Shown: positions 33,407-44,188, counted from the first letter of the stretch. The stretch: DNA of 64,000 bases from Gardnerella greenwoodii 00703Dmash (GCF_000263635.1 NZ_ADEV01000004.1:287454-351453); one strand, 5' to 3'. Notes: generated by a model not told the origin, from the sequence alone. Translations and numbers: made by a program.

Positions 33407-34072
33407 ATGGCAAACGTAACTCTGAACGTCACTGATACTAAGGGCAAGGCAAGCGGAACCGTTGAAGCTCCTGCTGAAATTTTCGGCATCTCCAACGAAG
33501 ACGTTTTGGCTCACGGCCCACTGGTTCATCAGGTCGTAATCGCTCAGCTTGCTGCTGCTCGTCAGGGCACCCATGCTGTGAAGAATCGTGCTAATGTTTC
33601 CGGCGGCGGTAAGAAGCCATGGAAGCAGAAGGGCACCGGTCGTGCTCGCCAGGGTTCCATTCGTGCTCCACAGTGGGTACATGGTGGCGTTGTCCACGGT
33701 CCAGTTCCTCGTAAGTACGATCAGCGCACCCCGAAGAAGATGAAGGCAGCTGCTCTTCGTTATGTTCTTTCGGATCGTGCAAATGCTGGACGTATTGCTG
33801 TAGTTGACTTTGGTATTAAGGATGTTCCATCCACCAAGCAGGCAGTTGCAGCACTTACCCCTGTGACCAATAACCAGTTCACTACTGTTGTTCTTTCTCG
33901 TGAGAACATCAATGAGTGGATGTCTGTACGCAACATTCCAACTGTTCACGTGATCTTCGCTGATCAGCTCAACACTTACGATGTTGTTACAGCTCAGTAC
34001 GTCGTCTTCTCCAAGGAAGGCTTCGAAGCCTTCGTTGCTGCTAAGACCGAGCCTGTCGTTAAGGAGGCCTGA
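33407..34072 (+). CDS. rplD: 50S ribosomal protein L4
   Basis: 221 residues. Conserved internal loop KKPWKQKGTGRARQGSIRAP lines the exit tunnel; PRKYDQRTPKKMKAAALR follows. Five bases after rplC. In some bacteria L4 also represses the S10 operon. Confidence 0.97.
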   Translation: MANVTLNVTDTKGKASGTVEAPAEIFGISNEDVLAHGPLVHQVVIAQLAAARQGTHAVKNRANVSGGGKKPWKQKGTGRARQGSIRAPQWVHGGVVHGPVPRKYDQRTPKKMKAAALRYVLSDRANAGRIAVVDFGIKDVPSTKQAVAALTPVTNNQFTTVVLSRENINEWMSVRNIPTVHVIFADQLNTYDVVTAQYVVFSKEGFEAFVAAKTEPVVKEA

Positions 34073-34077
34073 TTTAA

Positions 34078-34374
34078 ATGGTCGCAGTCCATAACCCAGC
34101 ACATGACGTAATTCTTAAGCCAGTTGTTTCTGAAAAAAGTTATGCAGCTTCTGATCGTGGTCAGTACACTTTCGTAGTGGCTCCAGATGCTAACAAGGTT
34201 CAGATCAAGCAGGCTATCGAAGAAATCTTCAAGGTCAAGGTGACAAACGTTAACACTTTGAACCGCGCTGGCAAGTTAAAGCGCTCTCGCACCGGTTTCG
34301 GCCGTCGTGTGAACCAGAAGCGCGCTATTGTCACCGTGGCTGAAGGTCAAACGATTGACATCTTTGGTAACTGA
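34078..34374 (+). CDS. rplW: 50S ribosomal protein L23
   Basis: 98 residues; exit-tunnel protein that docks SRP and trigger factor. [20 protein letters not shown] and [17 protein letters not shown] are typical. Ribosome site GGAGG lies inside the end of rplD. Confidence 0.97.
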   Translation: MVAVHNPAHDVILKPVVSEKSYAASDRGQYTFVVAPDANKVQIKQAIEEIFKVKVTNVNTLNRAGKLKRSRTGFGRRVNQKRAIVTVAEGQTIDIFGN

Positions 34375-34408
34375 AGGCTAGCCGAGAAAAGTAAAGGAAT
34401 ACTATATT

Positions 34409-35239
34409 ATGGCTATCCGCGTTTATAAGCCGACGACTGCAGGCCGTCGTAACGCTTCGGTTTCGGATTTTGCCGAGATCACGCGTTCTACGCCTGAAAA
34501 ATCGTTGGTACGCAAACTCAGCAAGACTGGTGGTCGTAACTCTTACGGCCGCATGACTTCTCGCCATCGCGGCGGCGGTCACAAGCGTCAGTATCGTCTC
34601 ATCGACTTCAAGCGTTGGGACAAGGATGGCGTGCCAGCAAAGGTCGCTCATATTGAGTATGACCCTAACCGTTCCGCTCGCATCGCATTGCTGCACTACG
34701 CAGATGGTGAGAAGCGCTACATTATCGCTCCTGAAGGCATTGCCCAGGGTGACGTTATTGAGACTGGTGCTCAGGCTGATATTAAGCCAGGCAACAACCT
34801 GCCTCTGAAGAATATCCCAACCGGTACCGTGGTTCACGCAATCGAGCTTCGTCCACTTGGTGGCGCAAAGATTGCTCGCTCCGCTGGTGCTGCTGTTCAG
34901 CTCGTCGCTAAGGATGGCGCTTACGCTCAGTTGCGTATGCCATCTGGCGAAATTCGTAACGTTGACGCTCGTTGCCGCGCTACGATTGGCGAAGTTGGTA
35001 ATTCTGATCACGCCAACATTGAACTTGGTAAGGCTGGTCGCGCTCGTTGGCTTGGTCGTAGGCCAATCACTCGAGGCGAATCCATGAACCCTGTGGACCA
35101 CCCACATGGTGGTCGTACCCGTGGTGGCAAGCCGCCAGTTTCTCCATGGGGCAAGGGCGAGGTTCGTACACGTCGTCCAAAGAAGGCTTCGAACAAGATG
35201 ATTGTTCGTCGTCGCCCGAATGGTAAGAACCGCAAGTAA
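34409..35239 (+). CDS. rplB: 50S ribosomal protein L2
   Basis: 276 residues. [18 protein letters not shown] near the start and the C-terminal [20 protein letters not shown] with the conserved histidine near the peptidyl-transferase centre. GAAAAGTAAAGGAA precedes ATG 34409. Confidence 0.98.
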   Translation: MAIRVYKPTTAGRRNASVSDFAEITRSTPEKSLVRKLSKTGGRNSYGRMTSRHRGGGHKRQYRLIDFKRWDKDGVPAKVAHIEYDPNRSARIALLHYADGEKRYIIAPEGIAQGDVIETGAQADIKPGNNLPLKNIPTGTVVHAIELRPLGGAKIARSAGAAVQLVAKDGAYAQLRMPSGEIRNVDARCRATIGEVGNSDHANIELGKAGRARWLGRRPITRGESMNPVDHPHGGRTRGGKPPVSPWGKGEVRTRRPKKASNKMIVRRRPNGKNRK

Positions 35240-35254
35240 GGGAGTGTCGAATAG

Positions 35255-35533
35255 ATGACTCGTAGCATCAAGAAGGGCCCTTTCGTCGACGCCCACTTGC
35301 AGAAGAAAGTCGACGAGCAAAACGACAAGGGCACGCATAACGTCATTAAGACGTGGTCGCGTCGTTCGATGATCACTCCTGATTTCATTGGACACACCTT
35401 TGCCGTACACGATGGCCGCAAGCATGTGCCGGTATTCGTTACCGAAGCCATGGTTGGTCATAAGCTCGGTGAGTTCGCCCCAACCAAGACCTTCAAGGGT
35501 CATGTGAAGGACGACAAAAAGGCACGCCGCTAA
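35255..35533 (+). CDS. rpsS: 30S ribosomal protein S19
   Basis: 92 residues: [39 protein letters not shown] and [16 protein letters not shown] are family signatures. GGGAG precedes ATG 35255. Confidence 0.98.
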   Translation: MTRSIKKGPFVDAHLQKKVDEQNDKGTHNVIKTWSRRSMITPDFIGHTFAVHDGRKHVPVFVTEAMVGHKLGEFAPTKTFKGHVKDDKKARR

Positions 35534-35549
35534 AGGAGAGTTAGGACAC

Positions 35550-35909
35550 ATGGAAGCTAAAGCAATCGCTCGTCACGTCCGCGTGACGCCGCGCAAGGCT
35601 CGCCGCATGGTCGACCTCATCCGAGGCAAGCGTGCAAGCGAAGCTATTACCATTTTGAAGTTTGCTCCTCAGGACGCATCTTTGCCGGTGCGCAAGGTTC
35701 TTGAAAGCGCGATCGCTAACGCTCGCGTTAAGGCTGAAAAAGCCGGTGAACCATTCCGTGAGCAGGACTTGGTCATCAAGGAAACCTACGTGGATGAGGG
35801 TGTAACGCTTAAGCGTTTCCGCGCTCGTGCACAGGGTCGCGCTGCGCGCATTAACAAGCGCACAAGCCATATCACCGTTATCGTCTCGCTTAAGGAAGGA
35901 GCCCGCTAA
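35550..35909 (+). CDS. rplV: 50S ribosomal protein L22
   Basis: 119 residues. [20 protein letters not shown] and the tunnel-lining hairpin [20 protein letters not shown] (macrolide-resistance site in other bacteria). AAAGGAG precedes ATG 35550. Confidence 0.97.
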   Translation: MEAKAIARHVRVTPRKARRMVDLIRGKRASEAITILKFAPQDASLPVRKVLESAIANARVKAEKAGEPFREQDLVIKETYVDEGVTLKRFRARAQGRAARINKRTSHITVIVSLKEGAR

Positions 35910-35911
35910 AG

Positions 35912-36727
35912 ATGGGTCAGAAGATAAATCCTTTCGGCTATCGCCTGGGCATCACCGAGAATCATCGTTCTAAGTGGTTCTCCGACTCCAACAAGGCTGG
36001 CGAGCGTTATCGTGACTTCGTCCTTGAGGATGACAAGATTCGCAAGGAAATGAGCCATGACCTCGAGCGTGCTGGCGTATCTCGTATCGTCATCGAGCGC
36101 ACTCGTGATCGCGTTCGTGTTGATATTCACACCGCTCGTCCAGGTATTATTATCGGCCGTCGTGGTGCTGAAGCTGAGCGCGTTCGTGCAAAGCTTGAGA
36201 AGCTCACAGGCAAGCAAGTACAGCTCAACATCTTTGAGGTGAAGAATGCTGCACTTGACGCTCAGTTGGTTGCTCAGGGAATTGCGGAACAGTTGACAAA
36301 CCGCGTTACATTCCGTCGTGCTATGCGTAAGGCACAGCAGGACGCAATGCGCGCTGGTGCCAAGGGTATTCGTATTAAGCTCTCCGGTCGTCTTGGTGGC
36401 GCCGAAATGAGCCGTTCTGAGTTCTATCGTGAGGGTCGCGTTCCACTGCAGACCCTTCGTGCCCTTATTGATTATGGCTTCTTTGAAGCTAAGACCACTT
36501 ACGGCCGTATTGGCGTTAAGGTCTGGATTTACAAGGGTGATATGACCGAGCGTGAGTTTGAAGAGCAGCAGGCTCAGCAGGGTAAGCGTGAAGGCCGTCG
36601 TGGCGATCGTCGTCCACGTCGTGGCGCACGTCCTGCTAACCAGCAGAAGGCTGCTGAAGCACAGGCTGAAAAGCCAGCTGAAGCTGCAGCTGCTGAAGCT
36701 CCTGCCGCAACGGAAACGAAGGAGTGA
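35912..36727 (+). CDS. rpsC: 30S ribosomal protein S3
   Basis: 271 residues. [13 protein letters not shown] start, KH domain with [15 protein letters not shown], and C-terminal domain ([11 protein letters not shown]). A long Arg/Gln/Ala/Glu-rich tail (about 215-271) is usual in actinobacteria. The ribosome site overlaps the rplV end. Confidence 0.97.
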   Translation: MGQKINPFGYRLGITENHRSKWFSDSNKAGERYRDFVLEDDKIRKEMSHDLERAGVSRIVIERTRDRVRVDIHTARPGIIIGRRGAEAERVRAKLEKLTGKQVQLNIFEVKNAALDAQLVAQGIAEQLTNRVTFRRAMRKAQQDAMRAGAKGIRIKLSGRLGGAEMSRSEFYREGRVPLQTLRALIDYGFFEAKTTYGRIGVKVWIYKGDMTEREFEEQQAQQGKREGRRGDRRPRRGARPANQQKAAEAQAEKPAEAAAAEAPAATETKE

Positions 36728-36731
36728 GCAG

Positions 36732-37151
36732 ATGCTTATCCCAAAGAGGACTAAATATCGTAAGCAGCACCGTCCTACCCGTAGCGGCATGTCTAAGGGT
36801 GGCACCGAGATTGCTTTCGGCGATTTCGGTATTCAGGCGCTGGCTCCGGCCTACATCACTAACCGACAGATCGAGGCAGCTCGTATCGCAATGACCCGCT
36901 ACATTAAGCGTGGCGGTCGTGTGTGGATTACGATCTTCCCAGATCGTCCATTAACCAAGCACCCGCTTGGTGCGCGAATGGGTTCCGGTAAGGGTGCTCC
37001 AGAATTCTGGATTGCCAACATCCACCCAGGACGCGTAATGTTCGAGATCGGTGGTGTTTCTGAGGACATCGCTCGCGAGGCTTTGCGCCGCGCTATCGAT
37101 AAGCTCCCAATGAAATGCCGCGTTATTGCGCGTGAAGGCGGTGACATCTGA
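36732..37151 (+). CDS. rplP: 50S ribosomal protein L16
   Basis: 139 residues from ATG 36732: [19 protein letters not shown], then [19 protein letters not shown] and [19 protein letters not shown]. The start is inside a longer open frame; the family start and the GGAGTGAG site fix it here. Confidence 0.97.
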   Translation: MLIPKRTKYRKQHRPTRSGMSKGGTEIAFGDFGIQALAPAYITNRQIEAARIAMTRYIKRGGRVWITIFPDRPLTKHPLGARMGSGKGAPEFWIANIHPGRVMFEIGGVSEDIAREALRRAIDKLPMKCRVIAREGGDI

Positions 37152-37402
37152 TGCCAGTCGGAACTGCAGACTACACCATCAAGAATTTGAACGAGAAGAC
37201 CAATGCTGAAATTGAAGGCTTCTTGAAGAAGTCCAAGGAAGAGCTTTTTAACTTGCGCTTCCAGGCAGCAACTGGTCAACTTGAAAACAGCGCTCGCCTC
37301 AAGGCGGTCAAGCACGACATAGCCAGGATGTATACTGTCCTGCGTGAGCGTGAACTCGGCATCAGCCAAGAGCCTGGCGCCACTGAGGTCAAGGAGAAGT
37401 AA
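37151..37402 (+). CDS. rpmC: 50S ribosomal protein L29
   Basis: 83 residues; helical hairpin with [20 protein letters not shown] and [16 protein letters not shown]. The start shares one base with the rplP stop (TGATG), so translation is coupled. Confidence 0.96.
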   Translation: MPVGTADYTIKNLNEKTNAEIEGFLKKSKEELFNLRFQAATGQLENSARLKAVKHDIARMYTVLRERELGISQEPGATEVKEK

Positions 37403-37404
37403 GC

Positions 37405-37671
37405 ATGGCTGAGAACCAAGAGCGCAACTTCCGCAAGGTTCGTCGCGGCTACGTCGTGTCCGAGGCCATGGACAAGACGATTGCCGTTGAGCTGGAGCAG
37501 CGTTCGACACACCCGCTTTACGGTAAAGTCGTTCGCTCCACCCGCAAGGTCAAAGCCCATGATGAACACAACGAGGCACATATTGGCGACCTCGTGAGTA
37601 TTATGGAAACTCGGCCCCTGAGCAAGACCAAGCGTTGGCGTCTCGACTCGATTATCGAGCGCGCCAAGTAA
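37405..37671 (+). CDS. rpsQ: 30S ribosomal protein S17
   Basis: 88 residues: [39 protein letters not shown] and [15 protein letters not shown] are typical. AAGGAGAAG precedes ATG 37405. Confidence 0.97.
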   Translation: MAENQERNFRKVRRGYVVSEAMDKTIAVELEQRSTHPLYGKVVRSTRKVKAHDEHNEAHIGDLVSIMETRPLSKTKRWRLDSIIERAK

Positions 37672-37695
37672 ACAAGTTCGGCAAGGCTCCGCGCT

Positions 37696-37730
37696 TCACC
37701 TGTGTCTGTTCTTTGGGCAGGCACAGGTGA
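37696..37730 (+). promoter_or_regulatory. Intercistronic hairpin before rplN
   Basis: TCACCTGTGTCTG pairs with CAGGCACAGGTGA (one G-U) around a 9-nt loop in the 91-bp rpsQ-rplN gap. There is no T run, so it is not a normal terminator. It marks the S10/spc operon boundary and may be an RNA processing or regulatory site. Confidence 0.6.
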
Positions 37731-37762
37731 GTGGGGAGAACCAGCTCGGCTAAGGAGAATCA

Positions 37763-38131
37763 ATGATTCAGCAGGAAACGCGGCTTCATGTCGCCGACAA
37801 CACGGGTGCTAAGGAATTACTTGCCATCCGCGTGCTCGGTGGATCGAAGCGACGCTATGCCGGCATCGGCGACATCATCGTCGCCTCCGTCAAGGACGCG
37901 ATCCCTGGCGGGTCGGTCAAGAAAGGCGACGTAGTTAAGGCTGTCGTCGTCCGTACTGTCAAGGAACATCGCCGTGTCGATGGTTCCTATATTAAGTTCG
38001 ATGAGAACGCCGCCGTCATTCTCGGCTCTGGCCGTGAACCAAAAGGCACTCGTATCTTCGGACCAGTCGGTCGTGAATTGCGTGATCAGCACTTCATGAA
38101 GATTGTGTCCCTTGCCCCGGAGGTGATCTGA
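37763..38131 (+). CDS. rplN: 50S ribosomal protein L14
   Basis: 122 residues, first gene of the spc part: [61 protein letters not shown] precedes ATG 37763. Confidence 0.98.
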   Translation: MIQQETRLHVADNTGAKELLAIRVLGGSKRRYAGIGDIIVASVKDAIPGGSVKKGDVVKAVVVRTVKEHRRVDGSYIKFDENAAVILGSGREPKGTRIFGPVGRELRDQHFMKIVSLAPEVI

Positions 38132-38132
38132 T

Positions 38133-38468
38133 ATGGTAGCCAAGATTAAGTCCGGCGACCAGGTGAAGGTTATCCGCGGTAAGGATCGCGGTAAGGAAGG
38201 CAAAGTACTTCGCGTACTTGCCGACGACCGTTTAGTCGTAGAAGGCGTTCAGGTCGTTAAGAAGCACGTTCGCGCCACCCAGCAGGGTCAGCAGTCGGGC
38301 ATTGTTTCGGTTGAGGCTCCAATCCATCGCTCTAACGTGATGGTTATTGATCCAGAAACCAAGCAGCCTACTCGCGTTGGCGTGATTGTTAAGCAAGAGG
38401 CTCGTGACGGCAAGGTTAAGACCGTGCGCGTGCGTGTCGCCAAGAAGTCCGGAAAGGAGCTGGCATGA
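38133..38468 (+). CDS. rplX: 50S ribosomal protein L24
   Basis: 111 residues. KOW motif [20 protein letters not shown]; then [20 protein letters not shown]. Starts one base after the rplN stop; overlaps rplE by 4 nt. Confidence 0.97.
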   Translation: MVAKIKSGDQVKVIRGKDRGKEGKVLRVLADDRLVVEGVQVVKKHVRATQQGQQSGIVSVEAPIHRSNVMVIDPETKQPTRVGVIVKQEARDGKVKTVRVRVAKKSGKELA

Positions 38469-39037
38469 CCGATACTACAGTTGAGTTGCCGGCAACTCCG
38501 CGCTTAAAGCAACAATACAAGGATGAAATCGTTCCAGCCTTGGAGAAGGAATTTGGCCACACCAATCCTATGCAGGTGGCCCGTGTACAGAAGGTTGTCG
38601 TCTCTATGGGCGTCGGCGCTGCAGCACGTGATTCCAAGCTCATCGAAGGTGCGATTAAGGATCTCACTTTGATCACCGGCCAGAAGCCAAAGGTCACTAA
38701 GGCAAAGAAGTCTGTCGCTCAGTTCCATCTGCGCGAAGGCCAGGCTATCGGTGCTTACGTAACCCTTCGTGGCGATCGTATGTGGGAATTCTTGGATCGT
38801 TTGCTTACTCTGGCTTTGCCTCGTATCCGCGATTTCCGTGGTATTAACGGCAACCAGTTTGACGGTCAGGGTAATTACAACTTCGGTCTTACGGAACAGT
38901 CTATGTTCCATGAGATTGATCCTGACTCGATTGATCATCAGCGTGGTATGGACATCACCGTGGTGACTACCACCAAGGACGATGTGGAGGCCAAGTCTTT
39001 GCTTAAGCACCTCGGTTTCCCATTCAAGGAGAACTGA
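38465..39037 (+). CDS. rplE: 50S ribosomal protein L5
   Basis: 190 residues: [40 protein letters not shown] and [20 protein letters not shown]. Binds 5S rRNA. Start ATGA overlap with rplX; AAAGGAG upstream. Confidence 0.98.
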   Translation: MTDTTVELPATPRLKQQYKDEIVPALEKEFGHTNPMQVARVQKVVVSMGVGAAARDSKLIEGAIKDLTLITGQKPKVTKAKKSVAQFHLREGQAIGAYVTLRGDRMWEFLDRLLTLALPRIRDFRGINGNQFDGQGNYNFGLTEQSMFHEIDPDSIDHQRGMDITVVTTTKDDVEAKSLLKHLGFPFKEN

Positions 39038-39038
39038 A

Positions 39039-39224
39039 ATGGCAAAAACCGCTCTGAAAAACAAGGCGGCCGCTAAGCCGAAGTTCAAGGTACGCGCTTA
39101 TACGCGTTGCCAGGTTTGTGGTCGTCCTCACTCCGTGTATCGCAAGTTCGGTCTGTGCCGCATCTGCCTTCGTGAGAAGGCTCATCGCGGTGAGTTGCCG
39201 GGTGTTACGAAGTCCAGTTGGTAA
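39039..39224 (+). CDS. rpsN: 30S ribosomal protein S14, zinc type
   Basis: 61 residues, the short S14 form: [20 protein letters not shown], then [20 protein letters not shown] with four cysteines for zinc. One base after rplE; AAGGAG precedes the ATG. Confidence 0.97.
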   Translation: MAKTALKNKAAAKPKFKVRAYTRCQVCGRPHSVYRKFGLCRICLREKAHRGELPGVTKSSW

Positions 39225-39241
39225 ATATCGACGCTGAAGGT

Positions 39242-39280
39242 CCACTGCCTAAAGACAAAGGTCTTATATAGAGGCGGTGG
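39242..39280 (+). promoter_or_regulatory. Hairpin in the rpsH leader
   Basis: CCACTGCCT pairs with AGGCGGTGG (one G-U), with an inner AAGAC/GTCTT stem. It occupies the 86-bp gap before rpsH. S8 regulates spc operons in other bacteria by binding an rRNA-like mRNA helix, so a regulatory role is plausible but not shown. Confidence 0.5.
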
Positions 39281-39310
39281 AAACCACGGCGAGAAAGGGC
39301 GTTAGCCCAC

Positions 39311-39709
39311 ATGACAATGACAGATCCAATCGCAGACATGTTGACACGTCTGCGTAACGCGAGCGCGGCAAAGCACGATACCGTGGAAATGCCGTACTCC
39401 AAGTTCAAGGCGAATATCGCCGAGATTCTTAAGCACGAAGGCTACATTAAGGACTTCGCTGCTAAGGAAGCTAAGGTTGGACAGACGTTGGAAATTACGT
39501 TGAAGTATGGCTCCAATGGCCAGCGTTCTATCCAGGGCATCAAGCGCATTTCTAAGCCAGGCTTGCGTCGTTACGCTAAGTCTGATGCTTTGCCAATGCC
39601 TCTTGGTGGTCTCGGTATCGCTATTATCTCGACCAGCTCGGGATTGTTGACTCAGAAGGAATGCCTCGACCGAGGCATTGGCGGCGAAATTGTCGCCTAC
39701 GTATGGTGA
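39311..39709 (+). CDS. rpsH: 30S ribosomal protein S8
   Basis: 132 residues: [20 protein letters not shown], then [18 protein letters not shown] and [21 protein letters not shown] central assembly protein of the 30S subunit. GAGAAAGGGCG precedes ATG 39311. Confidence 0.98.
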   Translation: MTMTDPIADMLTRLRNASAAKHDTVEMPYSKFKANIAEILKHEGYIKDFAAKEAKVGQTLEITLKYGSNGQRSIQGIKRISKPGLRRYAKSDALPMPLGGLGIAIISTSSGLLTQKECLDRGIGGEIVAYVW

Positions 39710-39725
39710 GAAAGGAGAGCTGAAG

Positions 39726-40265
39726 ATGGCATCGCATATTGGTAAGCTCCCCGTCGACATTCCTCAAGGCGTGGAAGTAAAGATTGAAGGTCAGTCCTTC
39801 AGCGTCAAGGGCGCTAAGGGTTCTGACTCCTATGTAATTCCAGAGGGCATTACCGCGGAAGTTGCTGAGAATCAGATTGTTTTGACTCCAGTTGACGATT
39901 TGCGTCCAACTCGTGCAAAGCACGGCTTGGCTCGCGCGATTGTTGCTTCCATGGTTAAGGGTGTGCATGAAGGCTACACCAAGACTTTGGATATTGTCGG
40001 TACCGGTTATCGTGCAGTAATGAAGGGCAAGGGCATTGAGTTCTCGCTCGGTTATTCTCACACTATTACCGTTCAACCACCGGCAGGTATTGAGTTCGAG
40101 TTGCCAAATCCTAACCAGGTAATCGTTAAGGGCACCGATAAGCAGACTGTTGGCCAGGTTGCTGCTAACATCCGCAAGCTTCGTGCTCCAGAACCTTACA
40201 AGGGTAAGGGTATTAAGTACACCGATGAACGTATCCTGCGCAAGGCTGGAAAGGCTGGTAAGTGA
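39726..40265 (+). CDS. rplF: 50S ribosomal protein L6
   Basis: 179 residues: [39 protein letters not shown] and the end [23 protein letters not shown] 39726 has AAAGGAG; an upstream in-frame start at 39678 lies inside rpsH and is rejected. Confidence 0.97.
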   Translation: MASHIGKLPVDIPQGVEVKIEGQSFSVKGAKGSDSYVIPEGITAEVAENQIVLTPVDDLRPTRAKHGLARAIVASMVKGVHEGYTKTLDIVGTGYRAVMKGKGIEFSLGYSHTITVQPPAGIEFELPNPNQVIVKGTDKQTVGQVAANIRKLRAPEPYKGKGIKYTDERILRKAGKAGK

Positions 40266-40266
40266 T

Positions 40267-40638
40267 ATGAGCGTTAAGATTTTCGGTAAGGGTACCAAAG
40301 TCGCACGTTTGCGTCGTCACGCCCGTCTTCGTAAGCATATTGCTGGTACATCTGAACGTCCTCGTTTAGTTGTTTCTCGTTCTAACCGTCACATGGTTGC
40401 TCAGATTGTGGACGATACCAAGGGCATTACTTTGGTAAGCGCTTCCACTTTGACAGCTGACTTCGCTGGTTTCACCGGCACGAAGACTGAAGCTGCAACC
40501 AAGGTTGGCGAATTAGTAGCGGCTAAGGCGAAGGAAGCGGGCATCACCGCTGTAGTCTTCGACCGTGGCGGTAACAAATATCATGGTCGCGTCGCAGCAG
40601 TAGCTGAAGGCGCCCGTCAGGGAGGTCTAGCACTGTGA
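40267..40638 (+). CDS. rplR: 50S ribosomal protein L18
   Basis: 123 residues: [37 protein letters not shown] and [20 protein letters not shown]. Binds 5S rRNA with L5. One base after rplF and overlapping rpsE by 4 nt. Confidence 0.97.
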   Translation: MSVKIFGKGTKVARLRRHARLRKHIAGTSERPRLVVSRSNRHMVAQIVDDTKGITLVSASTLTADFAGFTGTKTEAATKVGELVAAKAKEAGITAVVFDRGGNKYHGRVAAVAEGARQGGLAL

Positions 40639-41363
40639 GCGACAACGAAAAGGAAACCCAAGTGGCTGAAGAAACTCAGAACACTCAGGCATCCGCTGAG
40701 GAACGCAACGATGATCGTCGTTCTCGCCGCAATAAGGGCGAGGGTAAGCGCGGCGAGCGTCGTAATCGTCGTGAAGAAAACCGCGGCGAAGAGCTTCTGG
40801 ATCGCGTAGTTACTATTAACCGTGTTTCCAAGACCCACAAGGGTGGTCGTACCTTCAGCTTTGCAGCACTTGTTGTTGTTGGCGACGGTAAGGGCACTGT
40901 TGGTGTTGGTTACGGCAAGTCTCGTGAAGTTCCAGCAGCTATCGCTAAGGGTCAGCTTGACGCTAAGAAGCATATGTTCACTGTTCCACGTATTCGTGGT
41001 ACCGTCACTCATCCAGTGCTCGGTCACGATGCTGCTGGTACCGTGTTGCTTCGTCCAGCTGCTCCAGGTACTGGTGTAATCGCTGGTGGTGCTGTGCGTG
41101 CTGTTATGGAGTGCGCTGGCATTACAGATATCCTCACCAAGTCCATGGGTTCTGCGACCGCTGTAAACGTGGTGCGCGCTACTGTGGACGCTTTGAAGAA
41201 GCTCGAAGAGCCAGAAGAGATTTCTGCTCGTCGTGGTCTTTCTCTTGAGGAAGTTGCTCCTGATGCTTTGCTCCGTGAGCGTGCTGCCGGCATTGCCGAA
41301 GCTCGCAAGGCTCGCGAAGAAGCTCAGGCCGCCAAGGCAGCTGAAGCAAAGGATGGTGAGTGA
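40635..41363 (+). CDS. rpsE: 30S ribosomal protein S5
   Basis: 242 residues from GTG 40635. A charged actinobacterial extension (about 1-60) precedes the core [34 protein letters not shown] and [20 protein letters not shown]. An Ala/Glu-rich tail follows. Confidence 0.97.
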   Translation: MSDNEKETQVAEETQNTQASAEERNDDRRSRRNKGEGKRGERRNRREENRGEELLDRVVTINRVSKTHKGGRTFSFAALVVVGDGKGTVGVGYGKSREVPAAIAKGQLDAKKHMFTVPRIRGTVTHPVLGHDAAGTVLLRPAAPGTGVIAGGAVRAVMECAGITDILTKSMGSATAVNVVRATVDALKKLEEPEEISARRGLSLEEVAPDALLRERAAGIAEARKAREEAQAAKAAEAKDGE

Positions 41364-41545
41364 TGTCTAATTTGAAGATCACTCTGGTGCACGGTTTGGT
41401 TCACACCACTGAGCGCCAGCGCGCGAATGTTCATACGCTCGGCCTTCATAAGATTGGTCACAGCGTAGTTCGCGAAGACACCCCCGTCAATCGTGGCTTG
41501 GTCATGGCCGTGCGCCACCTGGTGAGCGTCGAGGAGGTCGACTGA
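41363..41545 (+). CDS. rpmD: 50S ribosomal protein L30
   Basis: 60 residues: [20 protein letters not shown] and [23 protein letters not shown] 41363 shares a base with the rpsE stop. Confidence 0.96.
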   Translation: MSNLKITLVHGLVHTTERQRANVHTLGLHKIGHSVVREDTPVNRGLVMAVRHLVSVEEVD

Positions 41546-41547
41546 TT

Positions 41548-42003
41548 ATGGCTAACGAAGAACCAATGCTGCATATGCACACATTGCGTCCAGCTCCAGG
41601 AGCTAAGAAGGATCGCATCCGCGTAGGCCGTGGTGAAGGCTCCAAGGGTAAGACCTCGGGTCGTGGTGACAAGGGCACAAAGAAGCGTTATCAGGTTCGT
41701 CCTGGCTTCGAAGGTGGCCAGCTTCCACTTTACATGCGCTTGCCTAAGTTGCGTGGATTCAAGAGTCCTTTCAAGAAGGAGTTCCAGGTCGTTAACGTTG
41801 CAGCTCTCGCTGAACTCTTCCCAAAGGGTGGCGATGTTACTGTAGCTGACCTTATTGCAAAGGGCGCCGTGCGTGATGGTTACCCAGTTAAGGTTTTGGG
41901 CGATGGTGAATTGACTGTTGCTTTGAACTTGAAGGGTATGAAGGCTTCTGCTTCTGCTAAGGCAAAGGTTGAGGCTCAAGGCGGCTCCATCAGCGAAGAG
42001 TAG
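41548..42003 (+). CDS. rplO: 50S ribosomal protein L15
   Basis: 151 residues: [37 protein letters not shown] and [19 protein letters not shown]. Two bases after rpmD. Confidence 0.97.
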   Translation: MANEEPMLHMHTLRPAPGAKKDRIRVGRGEGSKGKTSGRGDKGTKKRYQVRPGFEGGQLPLYMRLPKLRGFKSPFKKEFQVVNVAALAELFPKGGDVTVADLIAKGAVRDGYPVKVLGDGELTVALNLKGMKASASAKAKVEAQGGSISEE

Positions 42004-42043
42004 TTAGAACTACTTTAAGCTTGATGCAGTTATAAAGCTGTAG

Positions 42044-42079
42044 ATAGTCCCTCTAGCATTGTCTAGGGGGACTATTTTT
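42044..42079 (+). terminator. Terminator between rplO and secY
   Basis: ATAGTCCCTCTAG pairs with CTAGGGGGACTAT (one G-U), 6-nt loop, then TTTTTA. It implies that secY has its own promoter in the 120 bp that follow. Confidence 0.88.
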
Positions 42080-42198
42080 ATCGACAAAACTCACCAATAA
42101 TCTGTTTCAGTATGCACCGTGAGTTACACTATTGCCTCAGAGTTTGTTTTTTGCACTGTTGCGCCTAGGAGTGCGCGAAAAAAGGGAGGAAGACCCAG

Positions 42199-43539
42199 GT
42201 GAAAACGTTAATCCAGGCCTTCAGGACGAAGGAGTTGAGGAATAAGATCCTCTTCGTCTTCGCTATGATTATCATCTACCGTATCGGCTCGTTTATTCCG
42301 ATTCCAGGTGTTGACTATAAAGTAATTCGTGCTTGCACAGCTAAGTTAGCTTCGTCAAAAGAGAACTTTATTGGGTTGGTCAACTTGTTCTCCGGCGGCT
42401 CGCTGTTGCAGCTTTCTATCTTTGCTTTGGGCGTAATGCCTTACATTACAGCTTCCATTGTGATTCAGCTTCTTCGCGTTGTTATTCCGCGCTTCGAAGC
42501 GTTGCATAAGGAAGGTCAGTCTGGCGAGACAAAGCTTACTCAGTACACTCGTTACTTGACTATTGGTTTGGCTGTTTTGCAGTCAACAACAATTTTGGTA
42601 ACTGCTCGCTCAGGCGCTTTGTTTAATTATCAGTGCGGTCAGGTTATTCCAGATGGTGGCTTCTGGAGCTTGGTTGTAATGGTTTTGATTATGACCGGCG
42701 GCACTGGCCTTATTATGTGGATGGCAGAGCTTATTACAGATAAGGGCATCGGCCAAGGTATGTCCGTCTTAATCTTTATGTCCATTTGCTCCGGATTCTT
42801 GCCAAAGCTTTGGGAAATTGGTTGGGGCACTAACGGTTCTAATGGTGATTGGACTAAGTTCTCCATCGTTGGCGGCGTGCTTCTTGTAATTCTTGTTTTC
42901 GTTGACTTTGTGGAACTTGCGCAGCGTCGTATTCCTGTGCAGTACACTCGTCGCATGATTGGCCGCAAGATGTACGGCGGATCTTCCACTTATTTGCCTT
43001 TGAAGATCAATATGAGCGGTGTTATTCCACCAATCTTTGCTTCTTCTATTCTTGCTGTTCCTACTCTTATTGCTCAGTTCGGAGATAAGAGCAAGCCTTG
43101 GGTACAGTGGATTGAAGAAAATTTGGCAAATTCCACGTCTGCTTGGTACATTGCGTTCTACACGGTTATGATTGTGTTCTTCTGCTTCTTCTACACCGAG
43201 ATTACTTTTAATACGGATGAAACTGCAGATAACATGAAAGAGTATGGCGGATTTATTCCTGGAATCCGCGCAGGTAGCGCAACTAGCAATTACTTGAGCT
43301 ATGTTATGAACAGGCTTAACACTGTCGGCGCTATTTATTTGCTTTTCGTCGCTTTGATTCCTACCGTTTTGATTATGGCTTTGCACTTGAATACAAAGTT
43401 GCCATTCGGCGGTACAACAATTCTGATTATTGCTGGTGTAGGTTTGGATACTTTGCGTCAGGCAAAGGCTCAGACTGAACAGTTCCAGTATGCTGGTTTC
43501 TTGTTCAACCACGAAAATCAAAAACAAGTATCTAAGTAA
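42199..43539 (+). CDS. secY: Protein translocase subunit SecY
   Basis: 446 residues, ten membrane helices; the channel of the Sec translocon. IPIPGVDYKVI and LFSGGSLLQLSIFALGVMPY (plug and helix 2) are typical, as are the cytoplasmic loops with RRIPVQYTRRMIGRKMYGG and FIPGIRAG. GTG 42199 follows GGGAGGAAG. Confidence 0.98.
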   Translation: MKTLIQAFRTKELRNKILFVFAMIIIYRIGSFIPIPGVDYKVIRACTAKLASSKENFIGLVNLFSGGSLLQLSIFALGVMPYITASIVIQLLRVVIPRFEALHKEGQSGETKLTQYTRYLTIGLAVLQSTTILVTARSGALFNYQCGQVIPDGGFWSLVVMVLIMTGGTGLIMWMAELITDKGIGQGMSVLIFMSICSGFLPKLWEIGWGTNGSNGDWTKFSIVGGVLLVILVFVDFVELAQRRIPVQYTRRMIGRKMYGGSSTYLPLKINMSGVIPPIFASSILAVPTLIAQFGDKSKPWVQWIEENLANSTSAWYIAFYTVMIVFFCFFYTEITFNTDETADNMKEYGGFIPGIRAGSATSNYLSYVMNRLNTVGAIYLLFVALIPTVLIMALHLNTKLPFGGTTILIIAGVGLDTLRQAKAQTEQFQYAGFLFNHENQKQVSK

Positions 43540-43573
43540 ATAAAATAATTTGTGAAGAATCAAGGAGATGAAT

Positions 43574-44134
43574 ATGCGATTGCTGATTATGGGTCCTCAG
43601 GGCGTTGGCAAGGGCACTCAGGCTGCTTTGTTAAGTGAGCATTACAATATTCCAGCAATTTCTACTGGTGATATTTTCCGCTATAACTTAAAGAATCAGA
43701 CTGAGCTTGGCAAGCAAGTGCAGGTTTATCTTGACAAGGGCGAGTTGGTTCCAGATGAACTGACAAACAGCATTGTTAAGGATCGTCTTGCACAAGATGA
43801 TGCTAAGAATGGCTGGATTCTCGACGGTTATCCTCGTAACGCTTCCCAGGTTCAGGCTTTGGATTTAATGTTGGAAGAGCTTTCAACTCCGCTCGATCAC
43901 GTTGTGGCCTTGGAAGCTGAGCGTGAGGTTTTGCTCGAGCGCATGCAGAAGCGTGCAGTAGAGCAGGGTCGTTCTGACGATACTCCAGAAGTTATTGCTA
44001 AACGTTTGGAAACATACGAAAAAGAAACTGCTCCGCTTCTTGATATTTACGATAGCCGCGGCCAGTTAGTTGAAGTTGATGGTGTTGGCGATATTAAAGA
44101 AATTAATAATCGCATTATCGAATCGCTAAACTAA
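43574..44134 (+). CDS. adk: Adenylate kinase
   Basis: 186 residues, short-lid form. P-loop GPQGVGKGTQAA, then AISTGDIFRYNLK and DGYPRNASQV. No zinc-lid cysteines. ATG 43574 is chosen because AAGGAG (43562-43567) is 6 nt away; ATG 43568 would abut it. Balances AMP, ADP and ATP. Confidence 0.97.
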   Translation: MRLLIMGPQGVGKGTQAALLSEHYNIPAISTGDIFRYNLKNQTELGKQVQVYLDKGELVPDELTNSIVKDRLAQDDAKNGWILDGYPRNASQVQALDLMLEELSTPLDHVVALEAEREVLLERMQKRAVEQGRSDDTPEVIAKRLETYEKETAPLLDIYDSRGQLVEVDGVGDIKEINNRIIESLN

Positions 44135-44188
44135 TAGCAGTAAAACAATAATAGACTGATTTATTACGGTCAGGTTTGTAAAGAGTTG

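Noticed and set aside
33266..34102. Long minus-strand frames over rplC/rplD and over rplB, rpsC, infB
   Set aside because: They are shadows of highly expressed genes with biased codon use; the plus-strand products are certain.
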